Assembly: GCA_964058805.1 (NCBI GenBank)
Contig: CAXKVV010001543.1
Span: 1-24,252, forward strand
Length of the DNA: 24,252 bases
Origin: Schoenoplectus triqueter
Taxonomy: Eukaryota > Streptophyta > Magnoliopsida > Poales > Cyperaceae
Direction of reading: 5' to 3'
The notes beneath the pieces are model-generated. The model was not told where the DNA came from. It saw nothing but the letters and a program-made list of their open reading frames with translations, and made no database searches. The position numbers and the translations under genes were made by a program. Below, in pieces: positions 20,202 through 24,252 of the stretch. How positions within the stretch are numbered: the first letter of the stretch is position 1; each line of letters starts with the position of its first letter.

Positions 20202-20475
20202 TATTGACCACACTAATAATTTACCAGTATCAGATGAAGATGAAGAACTTAAGAAGTAATAAGAAAGGTGAATGTGGAAAAACATTTTATTGATTTTTGT
20301 CTCGCTTTTGTTTACACGGAATTGCCAGCCTATATATTAAACTCCCTACCTATATGCTCCATATCTAATTTACAGGTACAAATCTTTCTATATATTAAAA
20401 TCAAATCCCTTCTAAATCACCTAAATATACTTGCTATCTTTAGCTACTCCTTTCCCGCAAGTTACTGCCACAATA
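20202..20475 (-). repeat. Probable 3' LTR of the copia element, ~274 bp
   Basis: On the minus strand the repeat starts TATTGTGGCAG directly after the polypurine tract and is proposed to end in CAATA, giving the short inverted termini TATTG...CAATA. A TATATA-containing promoter-like word lies near 20331-20336. AATAAA lies at 20286-20291, in the expected order and spacing for a short copia LTR. The following TTGTT (20197-20201) could be the 5-bp target duplication. The 5' LTR is outside the window, so the end point is not confirmed. Confidence 0.5.
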
Positions 20476-23400
20476 CTCCCCCTCAAGTTGAGCATGAAGA
20501 TTATGAATGCCCAACTTGCCAAGTAAATAGTGGAACTGCCGCTTCCCAAGTGCCTTTGTAAAAATGTCAGCAAGCTGCTCATTGGTGCGAATGTGAGAAG
20601 CAACAATGCGCCCTGCTTGAATCTGATCTCGCACATAATGACAGTCGATTTCAATATGTTTGGTACGCTCATGAAAAATAGGATTTGCTGCTATATGAAG
20701 AGCAGCTTGACTATCACACATGAGCCTCATTGGTTGACTGTGTGAGACACCAAGTGAGTGGAGAAGTGTCTTGAGCCAAGTCAATTCACAAGCAGTGGTA
20801 GCCATTGATATGTACTCTGCCTCTGCTGATGATCGAGACACGGTGTGCTGCTTCTTAGTCTTCCATGAAATGGGTGAATTCCCTAGCATCACAAAATATC
20901 CAGTCAAAGACCTTCTAGTTAATGGGCATGTTGCCCAATCCGAGTCACAGTACCCATACAGAGTCAAGTTACAGTTAGCACGCAACAAAATCCCTTGTCC
21001 AGGGCTGCCCTTCAAATAACGCAAGACACGGATAGCTGCATCATAATGAGTATCAAGTGGCGCATGCATAAATTGTGCCAGTATATGCACTGAATAGCAC
21101 AAATCGGGACGGGTGATTGTCAAATAAATCAAACGTCCAACGATGCGCCTATATCGTTCAGGATTCAGCATAGGGGTGCCAGCTGCAATTGACAAATTAT
21201 GATTTTGCTCAATAGGGAATGCCGCAGGTCTCGCACCTAGAAGTCCACACTCAGCCACGATATCTAAGGTGTATTTCCTCTGGCACAAGTAAAGACCCGT
21301 CGGACTTCGCGCTATTTCAATGCCAAGAAAGTATTTGAGTGTACCAAGATCCTTCATATGGAAAGTACTACTTAAATACTTCTTGAACTCAACTATAGCT
21401 GCTGAATCATTTCCTGCTATAACCAAATCATCGACATACACCAAAATAGCAAGAAATGTATCTTGTTTCTGAAAAGTAAACAGGGAATAATCAGCATATG
21501 ATTGAGTGAACCCATACGCTTGTAGTGCTGCTGTGAGTTTAGAGAACCACATCCGGGGTGCTTGGCGCAAACCATAGAGAGATTTTCTAAGTCTGCACAC
21601 CTTTCCGGGAGATTTAGAAGCAAAACCAGGTGGTAAGCGCATATATACCTCTTCATGCAAGTCGCCATGCAAGAATGCATTATGCACATCCATTTGATGC
21701 AACTCCCACCCCTTTGCCACTGCTACAGCCAAGAAAGTGCGGACACTGATCATCTTTGCAACTGGAGCAAATGTCTCTTTAAAATCAATTACTTCAACTT
21801 GTCGGTTCCCCAACACAACTAGCCGAGCCTTGTACCTTTCAACTGACCCGTCTAAGTTATACTTGATGCGATACACCCATTTGCAACCTATTGCCTTCTT
21901 TCCAGAGGGCAAATCTTCAATAGACCAGGTGTTGTTCCGCTCGAGTGCGTCAATTTCAGCTTGCATTGCTTCTCTCCATTGACTATCCTTCATGGCTTCT
22001 TTAAAATGCTCAGGTTCCTTCTTTGCTGTAACTGCAGCCAAGAATTTTCTGTGTGCCACAGAAAAATTGTTACAATTTACATAATGAGCTATGGGATAAG
22101 GAGTACCTGAGGCAGTTGCTGATGTGGGGTGAGCACAAGATGGGTCGCATTTAGCAGTATAGCAAATATAGTCTTGAAGACGAGCAGGAGGTTGGCGTGA
22201 CCTTTTGGGTGCATCCTGACCCAATATAGGCACATCCTGACTCGAGCCAGGACCTGATCCGGGTGTATCCTGACCTGGTTCTTGCTCAGATGAAGGTTCA
22301 GCTGCACTTTCAGTCTCAGAATCACCAAAAGTTGCACTACTCCCCCTTGCTTCAACAGGTGCATCAAAATTTTCATCGCTGCTCCCCCTTGCGAGTGGCA
22401 TGAAAGGTGCTTCATGACTTTGACTAGAGAGATATGATGTAGGTGCACTCTCAGATCTTGGCTGGGAAAAAGGAAATATGTTTTCACAAAACACAACGTC
22501 CCAAGAAACAATAAATTCCTGTGTTTTTAAATCAAACACTTTCCATCCCTTCTTGCCATACGGATATCCAACAAAAACACATTTTCTACTCCTGCTCTCA
22601 AATTTATCAGAAGTACGCGACTTTATGTAACACAAACATCCAAAATTACGTATAGCAGCATAAGAAGGTGGTTTGCCAAACAACAACTCATAAGAGGTTT
22701 TATTCTCCAACACTTGAGTAGGTGTTCTATTAATGAGATAAGCGGCAGTCAAAACGCATTCTCCCCAAAACTCAAGTGGTAAGCCAGCTTGGAAACGCAA
22801 GGCTCTTGCTACATTGAGGATGTGACGGTGTTTTCTTTCCACTCTCCCATTTTGTTGAGGAGTGAAAACACAGGATGTTTGATGTAATATGCCAAAATCT
22901 GCATAAAATTGATTCATGTTGTGTGATTTGAATTCCAAACCATTGTCACTTCTAATGCATTTAACTGACTTTCCAAACTGTGTTTGAACCATTTTACAAA
23001 ATGCTTTCAACAGTTGACCCGTCTCACTCTTTTCAGCCATCAAATAAACCCACACAGCTCGGGTATAATCATCCACAATAGTTAGAAAGTAATGAGCACC
23101 ACAATGGGAACCAACTCGATACGGACCCCAAATATCACAGTGTATAAGATCAAAAGATTCAGCCGCTTTATTCAAACTATCATGAAAATTTTCTCGAGTT
23201 TGCTTTGCTCGCATACAAACTTCACAAACAGATGTAGAAAAACTATCATTACTAATTCCTGCTAAAAACAAAGTCGTTTGCCTAGAGGGGTGTCCCATGC
23301 GATGATGCCACAAGTCATAATACCCTTTCGTGCTCACATGAAATGCTCCTACAGATGCAACTTGATGATAGTAATAGACCCCATCTCTTTTCTCACCCAC

Positions 23401-24252
23401 ACCAATCAGCGTCCTCGTACTGTGGTCCTGGATTATACAAAGCTCATTAGTAAAAGTAACAAAGCAGTTCTTGGCGTTGACCAATTTACTAACAGAAATT
23501 AGATTGCATTCCAAACTAGGAACATATAACACCCTTTGAAGAACCAGCCCTTCAGTGAGCACCACATCCCCTTCTTGTTTGGCCACTGTTTGCTCTCCAT
23601 TTGGAAGACCAACAGTGGTTGGACTCACAACAGAAACGTTTTTAAGACAAGAAACATTTCCTGTCATATGGTGTGATGCTCCACTGTCGAGTATCCAATC
23701 TAATTCATATATCTTACCATGCAACTTCTCACTGGACGCACTTGCACTGGAATTAGCTATAATAGCCATAATCTGTTGAACCTGTGCATCAGAGAGGCCA
23801 GGTATAGAGACACGTGATTCCTTCTCACTGGACGTGCCTGCACCTTGAACTACATTTGCATTTGCATTTGCTTGTCCACGACCTCTTCCACCTCGGCCGC
23901 CACTGCGTCCGTCGCGGCTTCCACGAGCACCACGACCCCAACCTTCCGGATACCCAATTAGTTCAAAACAACGAGTCTTTTCATGACCGACTTTGTTACA
24001 GTGGGAGCACACCGGTCGGTCTCCTGACCCAGGTTTACTCGTCTGGTGATCCATCTGCAGCCCATCGCGTGGTTTGGAGGCTTGCACCGCAAACCCAACT
24101 GCATCGCCCCTATCTTCTTTACCACGTGCTACAGACCTATGGCGCTCTTCTTGGATAACCAAGGAGTACACCTTATTTAGGCTCGGAAGCGGTTCCATGC
24201 TCAGGATGTTCGACCTCACAGTACCAAAAACAGCATCATCAAGTCCCATGAG
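20440..24252 (-). CDS. Ty1/copia Gag-Pol polyprotein (5' end outside window)
   Basis: One uninterrupted frame of about 1,270 codons runs to the window edge. Numbering is from the first visible Met. Domains in Pol order are: C-terminal Gag with a CCHC zinc knuckle (C81, C84, H89, C94) followed by a Gly/Arg stretch; aspartic protease, DSGAS at 188-192; GAG-pre-integrase HHCC-type segment about 315-345; and integrase with D372, D435 and E471 in exact D-35-E spacing. Reverse transcriptase covers about 780-1010, with YVDD at 938-941, and RNase H about 1098-1230 (D1102, E1143, D1179). Integrase before RT defines copia rather than gypsy. The IGYP sequence after the knuckle and the strand order resemble the Ale/Retrofit lineage (tentative). 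All catalytic residues are present, so the element is probably young. The stop TAA lies in the LTR, so the last 12 or so residues are LTR-encoded. Confidence 0.96.
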   Translation of the reverse strand, partial: LMGLDDAVFGTVRSNILSMEPLPSLNKVYSLVIQEERHRSVARGKEDRGDAVGFAVQASKPRDGLQMDHQTSKPGSGDRPVCSHCNKVGHEKTRCFELIGYPEGWGRGARGSRDGRSGGRGGRGRGQANANANVVQGAGTSSEKESRVSIPGLSDAQVQQIMAIIANSSASASSEKLHGKIYELDWILDSGASHHMTGNVSCLKNVSVVSPTTVGLPNGEQTVAKQEGDVVLTEGLVLQRVLYVPSLECNLISVSKLVNAKNCFVTFTNELCIIQDHSTRTLIGVGEKRDGVYYYHQVASVGAFHVSTKGYYDLWHHRMGHPSRQTTLFLAGISNDSFSTSVCEVCMRAKQTRENFHDSLNKAAESFDLIHCDIWGPYRVGSHCGAHYFLTIVDDYTRAVWVYLMAEKSETGQLLKAFCKMVQTQFGKSVKCIRSDNGLEFKSHNMNQFYADFGILHQTSCVFTPQQNGRVERKHRHILNVARALRFQAGLPLEFWGECVLTAAYLINRTPTQVLENKTSYELLFGKPPSYAAIRNFGCLCYIKSRTSDKFESRSRKCVFVGYPYGKKGWKVFDLKTQEFIVSWDVVFCENIFPFSQPRSESAPTSYLSSQSHEAPFMPLARGSSDENFDAPVEARGSSATFGDSETESAAEPSSEQEPGQDTPGSGPGSSQDVPILGQDAPKRSRQPPARLQDYICYTAKCDPSCAHPTSATASGTPYPIAHYVNCNNFSVAHRKFLAAVTAKKEPEHFKEAMKDSQWREAMQAEIDALERNNTWSIEDLPSGKKAIGCKWVYRIKYNLDGSVERYKARLVVLGNRQVEVIDFKETFAPVAKMISVRTFLAVAVAKGWELHQMDVHNAFLHGDLHEEVYMRLPPGFASKSPGKVCRLRKSLYGLRQAPRMWFSKLTAALQAYGFTQSYADYSLFTFQKQDTFLAILVYVDDLVIAGNDSAAIVEFKKYLSSTFHMKDLGTLKYFLGIEIARSPTGLYLCQRKYTLDIVAECGLLGARPAAFPIEQNHNLSIAAGTPMLNPERYRRIVGRLIYLTITRPDLCYSVHILAQFMHAPLDTHYDAAIRVLRYLKGSPGQGILLRANCNLTLYGYCDSDWATCPLTRRSLTGYFVMLGNSPISWKTKKQHTVSRSSAEAEYISMATTACELTWLKTLLHSLGVSHSQPMRLMCDSQAALHIAANPIFHERTKHIEIDCHYVRDQIQAGRIVASHIRTNEQLADIFTKALGKRQFHYLLGKLGIHNLHAQLEGEYCGSNLRERSS
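20476..20486 (-). other. Polypurine tract of the copia element
   Basis: TTGAGGGGGAG on the minus strand, immediately upstream of the LTR start. It is the usual plus-strand primer site in plant copia elements. The polyprotein frame runs straight through it. Confidence 0.75.

Noticed and set aside
20268..24158. Plus-strand frames opposite the copia polyprotein
   Set aside because: All are shadows of the long minus-strand frame and carry no domains.
1..24252. tRNA, rRNA or CRISPR-like arrays
   Set aside because: No cloverleaf with a GTTCGA-type T-loop, no rRNA core sequence and no regularly spaced identical repeats were recognised by eye. A tRNAscan or Rfam search could still find something missed.

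Overview
This window reads as nuclear DNA of a flowering plant, probably a eudicot. It is strongly AT-rich, and gene content is low. Its two recognisable host genes are a plant-type calmodulin-like protein and a four-exon 60S ribosomal protein L37 gene with GT-AG introns. Much of the rest is plant transposable elements: Mutator-like foldbacks, a Tourist/Harbinger MITE, a hAT element, a Helitron candidate and a Ty1/copia retrotransposon. I cannot name the species.

Layout. 1-1529: spacer holding a 350-bp foldback element (608-957). 1530-2018 (minus): intronless EF-hand gene of the CML15/CML16 type, with its leader and promoter at 2019-2400. 2401-4110: spacer with a duplicated 48-bp box and a perfect 22-bp tandem duplication. 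4113-8174: a nest of inverted-repeat elements. Three of these have target-site duplications that I could read (7062-7343, 7764-8174 and probably 5637-6344), and three share related internal sequence. 8433-9368: a further terminal-inverted-repeat candidate. 9553-9652: a 58-bp period direct repeat. 10911-11405: a GC-richer, gene-like stretch with a C homopolymer but no gene I can name.

12230-14080 (minus): the eL37 gene is reconstructed exactly. Its first coding exon is only the ATG. Intron 3 carries a Tourist-like MITE (12449-12820), and a telo-box lies in the leader. A 1.08-kb hAT element (14315-15392) sits about 235 bp upstream of the ATG.

15560-20191 is interpreted as a non-autonomous Helitron on the minus strand, with a TC start, a CTAG end and a short terminal hairpin. 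It contains exon-like pieces flanked by splice signals. Four are joinable in phase and encode an unrecognised coiled-coil protein. One encodes the RTPTPG-Y-LG motif of SR45a/TRA2-type splicing factors. That makes it look like a chimeric gene-capturing element, the most interesting object in the window.

20202-24252 (minus): the 3' part of a Ty1/copia element. It has an uninterrupted gag-protease-integrase-RT-RNase H frame, a polypurine tract and a probable 3' LTR that ends 10 bp from the proposed Helitron 5' end. The 5' part lies outside the window.

The two host genes have no visible functional link. The main theme is repeated transposon insertion around a housekeeping ribosomal gene.
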